From assembly GCA_014656495.1 (NCBI GenBank), contig BNCN01000014.1, positions 1-64,000 of the forward strand: a DNA stretch of 64,000 bases. The letters run 5' to 3'. The translations under genes and the position numbers were made by a program. Under the pieces are notes generated by a model. That model saw only the letters and a program-made list of their open reading frames with translations, searched no databases and had not been told where the DNA came from. This DNA comes from Comamonas sp. KCTC 72670 (GTDB taxonomy: Bacteria > Myxococcota > Myxococcia > Myxococcales > Myxococcaceae). How positions within the stretch are numbered: the first letter of the stretch is position 1; every line of letters starts with the position of its first letter. Below are positions 37,499 through 46,537 of the stretch, piece by piece.

Positions 37499-39226
37499 TC
37501 ACGGGAGCTGCGTCTGCAGCGCGCTCCAGCGGGTGCGAATCCACTGCCGCACGTATTCGACTTCCTCCTCGTACGAGTTGAAGTCCTGACGCGTGTGCCA
37601 GTTGGGGAAGTTGCCGTGGCCGCCCCACGGGTCGTTCGGGTCGCCGAAGCCGCGGTGCCGCTGGCCCCACTTCGCCCAGTCCCGCCGCGCGGAGGGCCCC
37701 GTCTCCTGGACGTAGCCGTCGATGAGGGCGAGCACCTCCTCCACCTTCAGCGTGTCCCGCAGCAGCGCCCGGTAGCGCTCGCGCATGGGGCCGTCGAGGG
37801 TGGGCTCCGCCAGCATCTTCTGGAAGAGGAGGTTGTCCTCCCGGAAGGTGGGCCGCGCCGTGGGCGAGGTGCGGGTGGTGTCGTAGGACTGGCCGAAGGT
37901 GGCGTCCATGTCCCAGGGGATGTACCGCCACGGGCCGCCGGTGGCCGGGTCGTACGCGTGGAAGGCGTTCTTCGCCGCCGAGTCCACGCCCAGGATGAGC
38001 GTGTTGAAGATCCACCAGTCCTGGTAGTCCTGGACGTTCACCCGCTGCGGGAAGCCCTCGCGGAAGGCCGCCGCGTCCGAGTCCGCGATGAAGGCGGTGA
38101 GCTCCTCGAGCGGGGCGAACGCGCCGGGCCGGCCCTCCTCGGGGGTTCCCTCCGCCTTCTCGAAGCCCTCGTGGAGGTGCTCCTTGGGCGTGCCGTCCTT
38201 GCGGAGCCGGGAGAAGTTGGCGCGGTTGTCGTCCGCCTTGAAGAGGTCGCTGTCCTTGTCGATGCCGTTGGCGCCCATGAGGCGCTTGCTGACGTGGTCC
38301 GACACGGTGAAGAGGCCCACGTACTTGTTGTTCAGGTAGAGCACCGCGCTGTACGTGCGGATGTGGACGTGGGCCGGGCTCATCTTGCTCCACACGTCGA
38401 AGGCGAGCCGCGAGCGCAGGTACGCGTTGTCGTTGAACGTGGTGATGAGCACCACGCGCTTGCGGTCCACGTAGCCGTTGCCGAAGACGGGCTCGGAGAA
38501 CAGGTCCTCGTCCGGGAACTTCAGCGTCATGCTGCGCTTGGGGAACACGCTGGACGTGGCGCCCCGGTACTTCGCCTCCAGGTCGAAGCGCTTGCCCCGG
38601 TAGACGAGCTGCACGGGCCGGTAGCCGCCGGCCGTCAGGCTGCCCTCGAAGGAGATGTGGAACACGGGCAGGCCGTATTCCTCTGTGTACGCGGCCGGGT
38701 CGGCGATGGGGACATTGCCCGGCGCGGACTCGTTCTCCGCCACGCCCACCTTGAGCGTGCCCGTCTCGCCGGTGGTCTCCTCGCGCAGCGAGAGGTTCCA
38801 CACGGCGGCCTGGTCCTTGCCGGGCGTCCAGCTCAGGGCGCCGGTGGCCGCGTCGAACTGGGCGCCAGGGGGCAGGTTGTCCACGACGAAGCGGAGCTCC
38901 GCGGCGGTGTGGCCGGTGCCACACGTCACGGTGGCGGAGACGGGCTCACCTTCGAGCACCCAGCGCGCCTCGCCCGCGGTGGGGGCGCACTGGCTGTTCT
39001 GCTCGGGGGGAGGTCCGCCGTCGGGCGTTCCGGGAGGGGGCCCACCGTCGGGTGTGCCGCTGTCGTCCGCGCCGCCGGGTGGGAGGCCCGCGTCGGGGCT
39101 CCCTCCGGTGTCGGGAGGCTCGTTGTCCGGGCCCAGGGCAGACGGGCCGCTGGAGCCGCCCGCGCACGCCACCACCAGCCCGGCCACTCCCGCCAGGAAC
39201 ATCCTCGAAAAGCGATTCCCGCCCAC
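37499..39226 (-). CDS. CotH-kinase-family lipoprotein with Ig-like domain
   Basis: This protein is 575 residues from a GTG at 39226 with the purine run AGGGGGAGG 6 nt upstream; a GTG nine codons earlier lacks such a site. Order: lipoprotein signal (LVVAC), a Gly/Pro/Asp linker (about 25-70), an Ig-like putative domain (about 75-165), then the CotH domain to the end. The stretch KYRGATSSVFPKRSMTLKF and the acidic IPWDMDATFG match CotH, an atypical protein kinase fold first known from Bacillus spore coats. An extracellular phosphorylating role is inferred. Its partner protein is not evident nearby. Confidence 0.85.
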   Translation of the reverse strand: MGGNRFSRMFLAGVAGLVVACAGGSSGPSALGPDNEPPDTGGSPDAGLPPGGADDSGTPDGGPPPGTPDGGPPPEQNSQCAPTAGEARWVLEGEPVSATVTCGTGHTAAELRFVVDNLPPGAQFDAATGALSWTPGKDQAAVWNLSLREETTGETGTLKVGVAENESAPGNVPIADPAAYTEEYGLPVFHISFEGSLTAGGYRPVQLVYRGKRFDLEAKYRGATSSVFPKRSMTLKFPDEDLFSEPVFGNGYVDRKRVVLITTFNDNAYLRSRLAFDVWSKMSPAHVHIRTYSAVLYLNNKYVGLFTVSDHVSKRLMGANGIDKDSDLFKADDNRANFSRLRKDGTPKEHLHEGFEKAEGTPEEGRPGAFAPLEELTAFIADSDAAAFREGFPQRVNVQDYQDWWIFNTLILGVDSAAKNAFHAYDPATGGPWRYIPWDMDATFGQSYDTTRTSPTARPTFREDNLLFQKMLAEPTLDGPMRERYRALLRDTLKVEEVLALIDGYVQETGPSARRDWAKWGQRHRGFGDPNDPWGGHGNFPNWHTRQDFNSYEEEVEYVRQWIRTRWSALQTQLP

Positions 39227-39491
39227 CGATGCCCTCCCCCTCGAACGCTCCACCTGGACTGACAGGAGTAACCATCCCGTGACAGGCGGGGGAGCCCCTG
39301 GGGGCTCATCCAGTGTCGGCTCATCGACGTTGGTGGGCGAGGTCAGGGGACGCGGTGCCTGGTGGGCATCCGGCCTGAGCCCCCCGCTTCAGAGTGGAGC
39401 ACTTCGTGCGCTGGCTGGCTTGAGAGCTGTGGGTGGGCCGTAGCAACCAGGCGCGGAACGCCATGGCGTGCGCCTGATGCACGGAGCTGCG

Positions 39492-40202
39492 TCAGCTGGC
39501 CTTGAGGCGCCCGGTGTCCTCGGCGTGCTTCGCGAGCGCCTCGGCGATCTGCTCCGCCTTCCACAGCGGGTCCAGGCAGGGGCAGAAGTAGCCGGGGCCG
39601 GCCTTCTCGCGCACGGCCCATTCGAAGAAGCCGCGCGCGGTGTCGTGCAGCTCCTCGGGCAGGAAGAGCGCGGCGACGTCGTACTCGGTGAAGCGCAGCA
39701 TGCCCGGCACGCGCCACTCGCGCTCCCAGTCGAAGCGGTAGCTGTAGGGCGCGTTGTGGTGGTCACCCTGGATGTCCACGAACGGCGTCATGGACCAGAG
39801 CGGCTCTTGCTGCGGCGACGGCGACGCGAGCGCGCGCTCCACCTGGTGCTTGAGCGCGGTGTGCGCGGGCGAGTTGTACTGGACGTACCAGACGGGCCCG
39901 CCACCCTGCGAGAGGATGTAGCTCTTGCTGAACCCAATGCCGTACAGGCTGCGCCGCTGGACGAGCCGGGCGAGCTGGTCGATGGGAATCTCGCTGAAGC
40001 ACACCGACCGGTGGCGCTCGGCGACGGCGGGCTCGCGGCGGGCGATGCCGAAGCCTTCTGCGCCGGGGATGAGCGACCGGCTGCCCAGGATGCTCATCAT
40101 GTTCTGATAGGAGTCTTGATAGGGCGGTCCCGGCTTCGTGAAGTGAACCACGAAGTCAGACATGTCTCGCCACTGTGGATTCGTCTGGTAGCCGAGCATC
40201 AT
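39492..40202 (-). CDS. AbiGi-like abortive-infection family protein (orphan)
   Basis: The 236-residue protein starts at an ATG at 40202 with GGAG close upstream; ATGs at 40199 and 40163 are alternatives. The N-terminal half shows FVVHFT, then SILGSRSL, then VCFSEIPIDQL, YGIGFSKSYI and GGPVWYVQYN. This order resembles the AbiGi family (PF10899), named after the antitoxin of the lactococcal AbiG phage-resistance pair. No AbiGii partner is next to it, so a defence role is only suggested. The rest carries WEREWRVPG and an acidic C-terminal helix. It is divergent from the small lipoprotein gene and ends ahead of the CotH gene. Confidence 0.6.
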   Translation of the reverse strand: MMLGYQTNPQWRDMSDFVVHFTKPGPPYQDSYQNMMSILGSRSLIPGAEGFGIARREPAVAERHRSVCFSEIPIDQLARLVQRRSLYGIGFSKSYILSQGGGPVWYVQYNSPAHTALKHQVERALASPSPQQEPLWSMTPFVDIQGDHHNAPYSYRFDWEREWRVPGMLRFTEYDVAALFLPEELHDTARGFFEWAVREKAGPGYFCPCLDPLWKAEQIAEALAKHAEDTGRLKAS

Positions 40203-40352
40203 CCCTACTCCGGGATGCAATGTCCCGGACGGGGCAGGGTGATGCAACTCGAACAGCGGGGTTCATCCGGGGCCCGTCCGTCTTGCTTTCGGGCAGGCGT
40301 GGCTGCGTATGCTCTGCGGCTCCCCAAGCAGTTCAACCCGAGAGGCTGGCTC

Positions 40353-40649
40353 ATGAAGCTGCGCAACGTGTTGGTGTTGTCCATGGCGGCGGGGCTGATG
40401 GTGGCGTGTGGTGGTCCCGCTCCCGAGGAAGGCGCCGAAATGGCGACGCAGGAGGCCGAGCTGACGACGTGCGGTTACGTCTCGGGGCCCGAGTCCTACG
40501 TCTCCGCGGAGGAGGCCTGTGAGATGGCCCGCCACTTCGCGCCCAACTTCTGCTCGGGGCTGGGCGGCGTGCAGTCCATCAACCGGTTCTGCCTCTACAC
40601 AGACGGCCCGCCGTGGCAGGCCTCCGTCCGCGTGTGTTGCAACCAGTAG
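40353..40649 (+). CDS. Small cysteine-rich lipoprotein
   Basis: This 98-residue protein begins MKLRNVLVLSMAAGLMVAC, a textbook lipoprotein signal with Cys19. The mature part of about 80 residues has seven further Cys (including a final VRVCCNQ), suggesting three disulfides or so, with no recognised family. AGAGG lies upstream of the ATG at 40353. It is divergent from the AbiGi-like gene, and its stop abuts that of the P450 gene with no spacer. Such small lipidated Cys-rich proteins are common in myxobacteria. Confidence 0.8.
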   Translation: MKLRNVLVLSMAAGLMVACGGPAPEEGAEMATQEAELTTCGYVSGPESYVSAEEACEMARHFAPNFCSGLGGVQSINRFCLYTDGPPWQASVRVCCNQ

Positions 40650-42029
40650 TCAGCGGACGCGTGTCGCGGTGACCCAGACGCCGGGCCTGGGCCGCAACGT
40701 GATGGCGGCGGCGGGGCGGATGACCTGGCCCGGCGTCAGATTCAGCCGGACGCGTTGGAGCATCGTGGCCAGCACGAGCACCAGCTCCATGAGCGCGAAC
40801 TGGTTGCCGATGCATTGGCGCGGCCCGCCGCCGAACGGGAACCAGGCGAAGCGCGGCCGCTCCTGCTCGTGCTCGGGCAGGAAGCGGTCCGGGTCGAAGC
40901 CCTCGGGGTTGTCCCAGACGCGAGGGTGCCGGTGCGTCACCCAGGGCGACAACAGCAGGTAGGTCCCCTTGGGAATCCGGAAGCCGCCAATGACGTCGTC
41001 CTCCACGGCGACGCGCGAGAGGCTCCAGGCCGGTGGGTAGAGGCGCAGGGATTCGTCCACCACGCGCCGGGTGAGCGCCAGCCGGGGGAGGTCCTCGTCG
41101 GTGGGCGCGCGTCCACCCAAGGCCTGGGCGAGCTCGGCCTCCACGTCGCGGCGCACGGACGGATGCTGGGACAGCAGCATGAAGGTCCACGACAGGGCGT
41201 TGGCCGTCGTCTCGTGCCCGGCGAGGAGCATCGTGAGGACCTCGTCGCGCAACTGGGTGTCGCTCATCCGCTCGCCCGTGTCCGCGTCGTGCTGCTCCAA
41301 CATCATCTGCAGCAGGTCGTGGTGCTCGCCGGTGTCGCGGCGGCGCGTCTCGATGATGCCGCGCACCACGCGGTCGAGCGTGTGCGTGTCGCGCTCGAAC
41401 CGGCGATGGGTGGGCAGCGGCAGCCGCCTCGGGATGGGCAGGGCCTGCGTGAGCCGCTTGTACGTGAAGACCTGCACCCGGCCCATGGCGTCCGCGATGT
41501 CGTGCCACGCGCCGCTGACGTCCTGCCCGAAGAGCGTGGCGCTGGCGATGCGCAGCGTCAGCCGCATGCAGTCCTCGGCCACGTTGAAGGCGACGCCCGC
41601 ATCGGCGCGGGACTCCAACTCGCTGGCGAGGTCCGACGCCGCGCCCACCATGGTCCGCGCGAAGCCGGCCAGGCGCTGCCGATGGAAGGCGGGCTGGGCC
41701 AGCCTGCGCTGCCGCAGCCAGAAGCTGCCTTCGCTGGTGAGCAGCCCGTGTCCCAGCAGTTCGCGCAGCGCGGCGAAGCCCCGGGTCCGCTTGCCGTAGC
41801 GCCTCGCCTGGTCCTGGAGGACGTGGCGCACGCCATCCGGATGCGCGACCACCACCAGCGAGGCCGGCCCGATGTGGACGCGCACCACGTCGCCGTACTG
41901 GCGCACCTGGGCCTGTAGGAAAGTGAGCGGGTCCTTGCGCAGGACGCGCATGTGGCCGAGCAGCGGCGTCCCGGAGGGACTCGGCGGCAGCGGGGCGGCG
42001 GTGGACGCGCCCGCGGGATGGAGGGACAT
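40650..42029 (-). CDS. Cytochrome P450
   Basis: This 459-residue protein shows all P450 landmarks: the oxygen-binding I-helix AGHETTAN, the K-helix ESLR, and the heme loop FPFGGGPRQCIG with Cys406 as the thiolate ligand. The length and the absence of a fused reductase mean it needs separate ferredoxin or flavodoxin partners, which are not in the window. The N-terminus is soluble, with no membrane anchor. The heme-loop style is close to the CYP4/CYP102-like branch that oxidises fatty acids or terpenes, but the substrate is not determined. Confidence 0.93.
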   Translation of the reverse strand: MSLHPAGASTAAPLPPSPSGTPLLGHMRVLRKDPLTFLQAQVRQYGDVVRVHIGPASLVVVAHPDGVRHVLQDQARRYGKRTRGFAALRELLGHGLLTSEGSFWLRQRRLAQPAFHRQRLAGFARTMVGAASDLASELESRADAGVAFNVAEDCMRLTLRIASATLFGQDVSGAWHDIADAMGRVQVFTYKRLTQALPIPRRLPLPTHRRFERDTHTLDRVVRGIIETRRRDTGEHHDLLQMMLEQHDADTGERMSDTQLRDEVLTMLLAGHETTANALSWTFMLLSQHPSVRRDVEAELAQALGGRAPTDEDLPRLALTRRVVDESLRLYPPAWSLSRVAVEDDVIGGFRIPKGTYLLLSPWVTHRHPRVWDNPEGFDPDRFLPEHEQERPRFAWFPFGGGPRQCIGNQFALMELVLVLATMLQRVRLNLTPGQVIRPAAAITLRPRPGVWVTATRVR

Positions 42030-42136
42030 GGCTCGGTGCTCCTTCCGAAGCAGGAGGCCGCAACCTCTGTACGCGGTGTCCTGGCCCGGTAGGGACCGCC
42101 GGTCGGCCCCGCCCCCAGGCCGTTGGAGGCAGCACG

Positions 42137-42592
42137 GTGGCGGACTACCATTGGCCGCTTCTTGACGAGGAGACGCCTCTGGACACCCTGTTCCGAAAGG
42201 GCCGCCTGGCCCTCGCCGCCGTGCTCGTCCTGGCGCTGGCGCCCGTGGCCCTGGCCGCCGCGGGCAGCCCGCAGCTCCAGGCCTTCTTCCAACAAGACCT
42301 CACCGACGCGGCGTATCAACAGAAAGTCTATTCGCGCGTCGCGGGGAAGTGGCGGCAGCCCGGGGCCAAGGCCCGGCCCGCCCTGGGCAAGAAGGTGGTG
42401 GTCCGCGCCGTGATTGGCCGGGACGGCAAGCTCGTCTCGACGGACATCGCCATCGAGTCCGGCTCCAAGGCCTGGGATGACGCCGCGCTGGCGGCCGTGA
42501 AGAAGGCCGCGCCTTTTCCCCCGCTGCCCGCGAGCTTTCCGCTGGCCACGTTGGATGCCCACTTCCACGTGGCCTGGGTCGCCAGCCCGTAG
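42137..42592 (+). CDS. Small TonB C-terminal-domain protein
   Basis: This 151-residue protein starts at a GTG at 42137 with GGAGG 7 nt upstream. A transmembrane or signal segment (about 24-42, ALAAVLVLALAPVALAAA) is followed by a short linker and a TonB-C-like domain: VVVRAVIGRDGKLVSTDIAIESGS, then a helix and FPPLP. It may energise an outer-membrane receptor or simply share the fold. There is no ExbB/ExbD nearby, and the Pro-rich spacer of true TonB is missing, so a canonical TonB function is doubtful. Confidence 0.75.
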   Translation: MADYHWPLLDEETPLDTLFRKGRLALAAVLVLALAPVALAAAGSPQLQAFFQQDLTDAAYQQKVYSRVAGKWRQPGAKARPALGKKVVVRAVIGRDGKLVSTDIAIESGSKAWDDAALAAVKKAAPFPPLPASFPLATLDAHFHVAWVASP

Positions 42593-42650
42593 CGCGCGGT
42601 AGCGAATGGGGAGGGCGCTCCCCGGTGAGCACGCGGTATATGGTGCGCCC

Positions 42651-43370
42651 ATGGCAACTCCTCATATCTCCGCAGCCCCCGGTGACTTCGCTGACGTGGT
42701 CCTCATGCCCGGCGACCCGCTCCGGGCCCGATACATCTCCGAGCGCTTCCTGGAGGGCGTCCGCGAGGTCAACGCCGTGCGCAACATGCTGGGCTACACC
42801 GGCACGTTCCGGGGCCGCCGGCTGTCGGTGATGGGGCACGGCATGGGAATTCCCTCCCTCTCCATCTACGCCACCGAGCTCATCCGGACCTACGGGGCCC
42901 GCGTGCTCATCCGCGTGGGGAGCTGCGGCGCGCTGAGCACGGACGTGAAGGTCCGGGACGTCATCATCGCCACGGGCGCGGGCACGGATTCCAACGTGAA
43001 CCGGATGCGGCTGATGGGGCACGACTTCGCCGCGGTGGCGGACTTCACGCTCGCGCGCCGCGCCATGGAGGCGGCGGAGCGGCGCAACAAGTCCGTCCGC
43101 GCCGGGCCCGTCTTCACGTCCGACCTCTTCTACCACCCGCAGGAGCAGCTCAACGCCACGCTGGCGCGCATGGGCGTCCTGGCCGTGGAGATGGAGGTCG
43201 CGGGCCTCTACGGCGTGGCCGCGGAGTCCGGTGCCCGGGCCCTGGGGCTGCTCACCGTGTCGGACCACATCATCACCGGCGAGAAGCTCTCGCCCCAGGA
43301 GCGGCAGACGACGTTCGACGAGATGATTGAACTCGCCCTGGATGTCGCGGTCGCCGAGCCCGCGCCGTAA
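42651..43370 (+). CDS. deoD: Purine-nucleoside phosphorylase, DeoD type
   Basis: The protein is exactly 239 residues, the E. coli DeoD length, starting at the ATG at 42651. The N-terminal MATPHISA, the phosphate-binding GDPLRARYI, the segment VRVGSCG (written here IRVGSCG) and [15 protein letters not shown], which contacts the nucleoside, are all present; the catalytic Asp region is LLTVSDH. It splits purine nucleosides with phosphate to base and ribose-1-phosphate. It follows the TonB-C gene by 58 bp on the same strand. Confidence 0.94.
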   Translation: MATPHISAAPGDFADVVLMPGDPLRARYISERFLEGVREVNAVRNMLGYTGTFRGRRLSVMGHGMGIPSLSIYATELIRTYGARVLIRVGSCGALSTDVKVRDVIIATGAGTDSNVNRMRLMGHDFAAVADFTLARRAMEAAERRNKSVRAGPVFTSDLFYHPQEQLNATLARMGVLAVEMEVAGLYGVAAESGARALGLLTVSDHIITGEKLSPQERQTTFDEMIELALDVAVAEPAP

Positions 43371-43531
43371 TCCTCCGCCTTCAAGCGAGCAGGCAAGCAG
43401 GTGCGGTACAGGCCTGTTCGCGCTGAAGGTGCGGGAGGGCCGCTCTCGGAGCGCTTTTGAACTCGGGGGGCGGCCAGAAATCCGGGACGGTGCTTTGTGC
43501 CCAGCAGGATTCCGGGCCATCCTCCGCCCCG

Positions 43532-45538
43532 GTGCGTTACCCAATCTGGCTCCTGCTCGTCTGCGCCGGCTGTGCCGCGCGCGTATCTCCTCACGCTGGC
43601 ACTGCGCCGGCCGCCGCCGTGCGTGCCCAGGACTCCGTCCCGGTGGCCGCCGCCGCGCCGCCGTCCGAAGTGACGGACGCCGCTCCGGCACCTGTCGAGG
43701 CCGCTCCGGTGGCCGTGGAGTCGGCCGCCGCCGCGCCCGAGTCCATGACGGCCACGGATGGCTGCGCGGTCGGCGCCGAGGACCTGGAGTCCGACGAAGA
43801 GGAGCTGGCCGAGGGCGAGGGCGATGACGGCGAGAAGGAGACGCCGGACGCGGTGGTCGAGGGACCGATTCCGCAAGGCCCGGTCTACAGCGCGGAGATT
43901 TCCGACGAGGAGCTGGCGCGGCGGTGGAAGGACGAGATTGCTTCCCTGGGGTCCATGGCCGTGGGCTTCGCGCACAGCGGCCGGCTGGTGAACGCGAAGC
44001 AGTTCCCGCAGGGGGAGGACTGGATTGTCGTCATGCCCGCGGGGGCCTGGGCCACCGAGGAGACGATTGACTACCTGACCGAGGCCATCCGTGACGTGCG
44101 CGCGCGCTTCCCGAACGCGCCTCCGCTGCGCGTCAACGGCATCAGCCACAAGGAGGGCGGCTACATGCGCCCTCACAAGAGCCACCAGAACGGCCGCGAT
44201 GTGGACGTGGGCTTCTACTACCCGACGGTGGACCCCATCCGGACCCGCGCGCGTGAGCACGTCATCGACGTGGGGTTGAACTGGGCGCTCATCCGCTCGC
44301 TGCTCATCAAGACGGATGTGCAGATGATTCTCGTCGACCGTCGCGTGCGCAAGGTCATCTACGACTACGCGGTCCGCGCGGGCGAGGACAAGGCGTGGCT
44401 GGACTCGATTTTCAATGACGGCCCCATGGGCATGGTCCGCCACGCCCGCGGGCACCGCGACCACTTCCACATCCGCTTCCACAACCCAAGGGCCCAGGAG
44501 CTGGGCCGCCGCGTGCAGCCGTTCCTGTCGCTCCAGCCGGAGCACAACGTCACCACGCACCGCATCCGGAATGGCGACACGCTGGGCGGCATCGCGCTCA
44601 AGTACGGGTCGTCGGTCGCGATGATCAAGAAGGCGAACCGGATGAAGAACAACTTCCTGCGCGCCGGGAACCGGCTGTCCGTGCCGCTGCGCGGGCCTTG
44701 CACGCACTGCCCGGTGCCGCCGCCGTTCGTGTTGCCGACGCGCCGGCTGCCGCCCAACGAGGTGGCGCCCGCGCTGGTGGCCGCCGCGTCCAAGGCGCCG
44801 GAGAATGACTGCGCCCGTCCGGCCTCCGCCGAGCCCGCGAAGGCCGCGGCGCCCGTGGTGGGCAGTGCCTCGGTGGAGGCGGCCGCGTCCGTGCTTCCCA
44901 CCGCCGGTGGCCATGTGGCCGCCGAGGTGAAGCCTGCGTCCAGCACGGCGCAGGCGACTGCCGCTACGGCGGAGGAGGCCGCGCCCGCGGTAGGCCGTGC
45001 CTCCGTGGGGGCCGCCGCGTCCGTGCTGCCTGCTGCCGGTGGGAAGGCGGCCGTCGAGGTGAAGCCCGCGACCAGCACGGCGCAGGTGGCTGCTGGCGCG
45101 GTGACGCCTGCCGCCGGTTCCTCGCGGGACGTCGTGCCTGCGGTGGGCAGTGCCTCCGTGGGGGCGGCCGCGTCCGTGTTGCCCGCGGCGACGGTCGAGA
45201 AGAGCGGCGCTGGCGTGAAGCCGGCTGCTGGCACCTCGCGGGACGTCGTGCCCGCGGTGGGCAGCGCCTCCGCTGGGACGTCCACGGGCGCCGTGGTGCC
45301 TGCTTCCGGCTCCGTGCGAGATGTGTCGGCTCCCGTGAAGCCCGCCGCCGCCGTGAATGTGGCCTCGACGGTGGTCCCCGCCGCCGCGACGCAAGACGCG
45401 CCGGCTGCGGGTGAGCCTGGTTCGAAGGCCCAGGACGCGAAGCCGGCCGCCGCCGAGCCCGCGCCCGCCGTGAAGCCCGCCGCCGCTCCGGCGCGGGAGT
45501 CGGAGCAGGGCGCCGCGGGCGTCAGCCACGGGCGCTGA
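43532..45538 (+). CDS. MepA-type (M74) murein endopeptidase with LysM and long Ala/Pro/Val repeat tail
   Basis: From the GTG at 43532 the protein is 668 residues; the frame is open to 43457 and the exact start is uncertain, as no ribosome-binding site is obvious. A short signal with lipobox-like CAGC leads into an acidic Ala-rich linker. The catalytic domain carries HKSHQNGRDVDVGF and ARGHRDHFHIRF, the zinc motifs of penicillin-insensitive murein endopeptidases. A LysM domain follows (HRIRNGDTLGGIALKYG). The last 280 residues are low-complexity Ala/Pro/Val/Ser with units such as SVGAAASVLPAA and SSRDVVPAVGSAS. The role is peptidoglycan cleavage in the envelope. Confidence 0.87.
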   Translation: MRYPIWLLLVCAGCAARVSPHAGTAPAAAVRAQDSVPVAAAAPPSEVTDAAPAPVEAAPVAVESAAAAPESMTATDGCAVGAEDLESDEEELAEGEGDDGEKETPDAVVEGPIPQGPVYSAEISDEELARRWKDEIASLGSMAVGFAHSGRLVNAKQFPQGEDWIVVMPAGAWATEETIDYLTEAIRDVRARFPNAPPLRVNGISHKEGGYMRPHKSHQNGRDVDVGFYYPTVDPIRTRAREHVIDVGLNWALIRSLLIKTDVQMILVDRRVRKVIYDYAVRAGEDKAWLDSIFNDGPMGMVRHARGHRDHFHIRFHNPRAQELGRRVQPFLSLQPEHNVTTHRIRNGDTLGGIALKYGSSVAMIKKANRMKNNFLRAGNRLSVPLRGPCTHCPVPPPFVLPTRRLPPNEVAPALVAAASKAPENDCARPASAEPAKAAAPVVGSASVEAAASVLPTAGGHVAAEVKPASSTAQATAATAEEAAPAVGRASVGAAASVLPAAGGKAAVEVKPATSTAQVAAGAVTPAAGSSRDVVPAVGSASVGAAASVLPAATVEKSGAGVKPAAGTSRDVVPAVGSASAGTSTGAVVPASGSVRDVSAPVKPAAAVNVASTVVPAAATQDAPAAGEPGSKAQDAKPAAAEPAPAVKPAAAPARESEQGAAGVSHGR

Positions 45539-45565
45539 GCCCTGCCGCCCACCGTGCGGCCCCGG

Positions 45566-45596
45566 GCCCCGTGTCACCCTCGCGGCGACACGGGGC
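45566..45596 (+). terminator. Hairpin after the MepA-like gene
   Basis: GCCCCGTGTC (45566-45575) and GACACGGGGC (45587-45596) form a perfect 10-bp stem 27 bp after the stop, with an 11-nt loop. The following TCGTTCGTTCC has only scattered T residues. Confidence 0.55.
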
Positions 45597-45633
45597 TCGT
45601 TCGTTCCAGAGTGTGGTAGGCACGGGGCTGTCC

Positions 45634-46515
45634 ATGGCGTTCCCCCCGAATCGGGGGCGCTCGCTGGCCCACAAGGCCCGCCAGCGCTCCCCCGGCCACC
45701 ACTACAACGCGAGCTTCATGTCCGCCGCAGACCGGGCGGAGGCCCTGAGCTGGCTCGCGACGCTCCATCCCCTCTGGGAGGAGCGTTACTCCAAGCACTT
45801 CCCGCCACCCCCGGGGCAAACCCAGCGGCGGCTGTTGCGGCCGGTGTACTGGCTCGGGAACTGGCAGTTCGCGTGTCTCGACTACTACCACCCGCCCAAA
45901 GGCGTGCTGAACCGGTGCGTGCAAGCCGAGCCGTTCCCCGCGGTGCTCCAGCGTCAGGTGACGAAAATCGAGGAGCTGGCCCGGCGGATGTACCGGGGGC
46001 CGGACATGCCCGCGCGCTGGCACCTCAACACCTGCCTGGTGAACTTCTACGGCAGCCGCCTGGAGGATGGCCGCTGGGTGGACACCGCCCGCGTGGGCGA
46101 GCACAAGGACTTCGAGCCCGGACCCGTGGCCTCGCTTTCGTTCGGCGAGCGCGCGCTCATCCAGTTCGTCACCTCCTCGCGCCCGGGCGAGCGGGACGCG
46201 GTGGTGTTGGAGCAGTGGCTGGATGACGGCTCACTCCAGCTCTTCGGCGGCGCGCGGTGGAAGGACCAGACGTTCCACCGCGTGCAGCGGGTGGACACGC
46301 GCACCGGCAAGACGCTGGCGCCGGAGCTGCCCGACTTCCGGACCCGCCGCATCAACCTCACGTTCCGCTATGTGCCGGACGAACACGTCATCCCGTTCTC
46401 CGCGCTGACTCCCGAGGCGCGCGAGGACGTGCGGCCGTACATGGCGCAGCTCGCGAAGGGCAGTGCCTTCTTTCGCGAGGCCCTGGCGCGAGAGTCCACC
46501 GTCACTCCCGCCTGA
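45634..46515 (+). CDS. AlkB-like 2-oxoglutarate/Fe(II) dioxygenase
   Basis: This 293-residue protein starts at the ATG at 45634 (MAFPPNRGRS). The iron-binding triad is visible as the HxD in GEHKDFE and the distal His in FHRVQRVD. The 2-oxoglutarate-binding Arg pair lies in RRINLTFRYV, within the double-stranded beta-helix fold of AlkB-type enzymes. AlkB proteins demethylate alkylated nucleic-acid bases. The N-terminal 100 residues differ from E. coli AlkB and hold WLGNWQFACLDYYHPPKG, as in the longer proteobacterial AlkB-like group. DNA-repair function is inferred. It is convergent with the DEAD-box gene. Confidence 0.83.
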   Translation: MAFPPNRGRSLAHKARQRSPGHHYNASFMSAADRAEALSWLATLHPLWEERYSKHFPPPPGQTQRRLLRPVYWLGNWQFACLDYYHPPKGVLNRCVQAEPFPAVLQRQVTKIEELARRMYRGPDMPARWHLNTCLVNFYGSRLEDGRWVDTARVGEHKDFEPGPVASLSFGERALIQFVTSSRPGERDAVVLEQWLDDGSLQLFGGARWKDQTFHRVQRVDTRTGKTLAPELPDFRTRRINLTFRYVPDEHVIPFSALTPEAREDVRPYMAQLAKGSAFFREALARESTVTPA

Positions 46516-46537
46516 CGTGCCGGACCTGCGCTGACCG

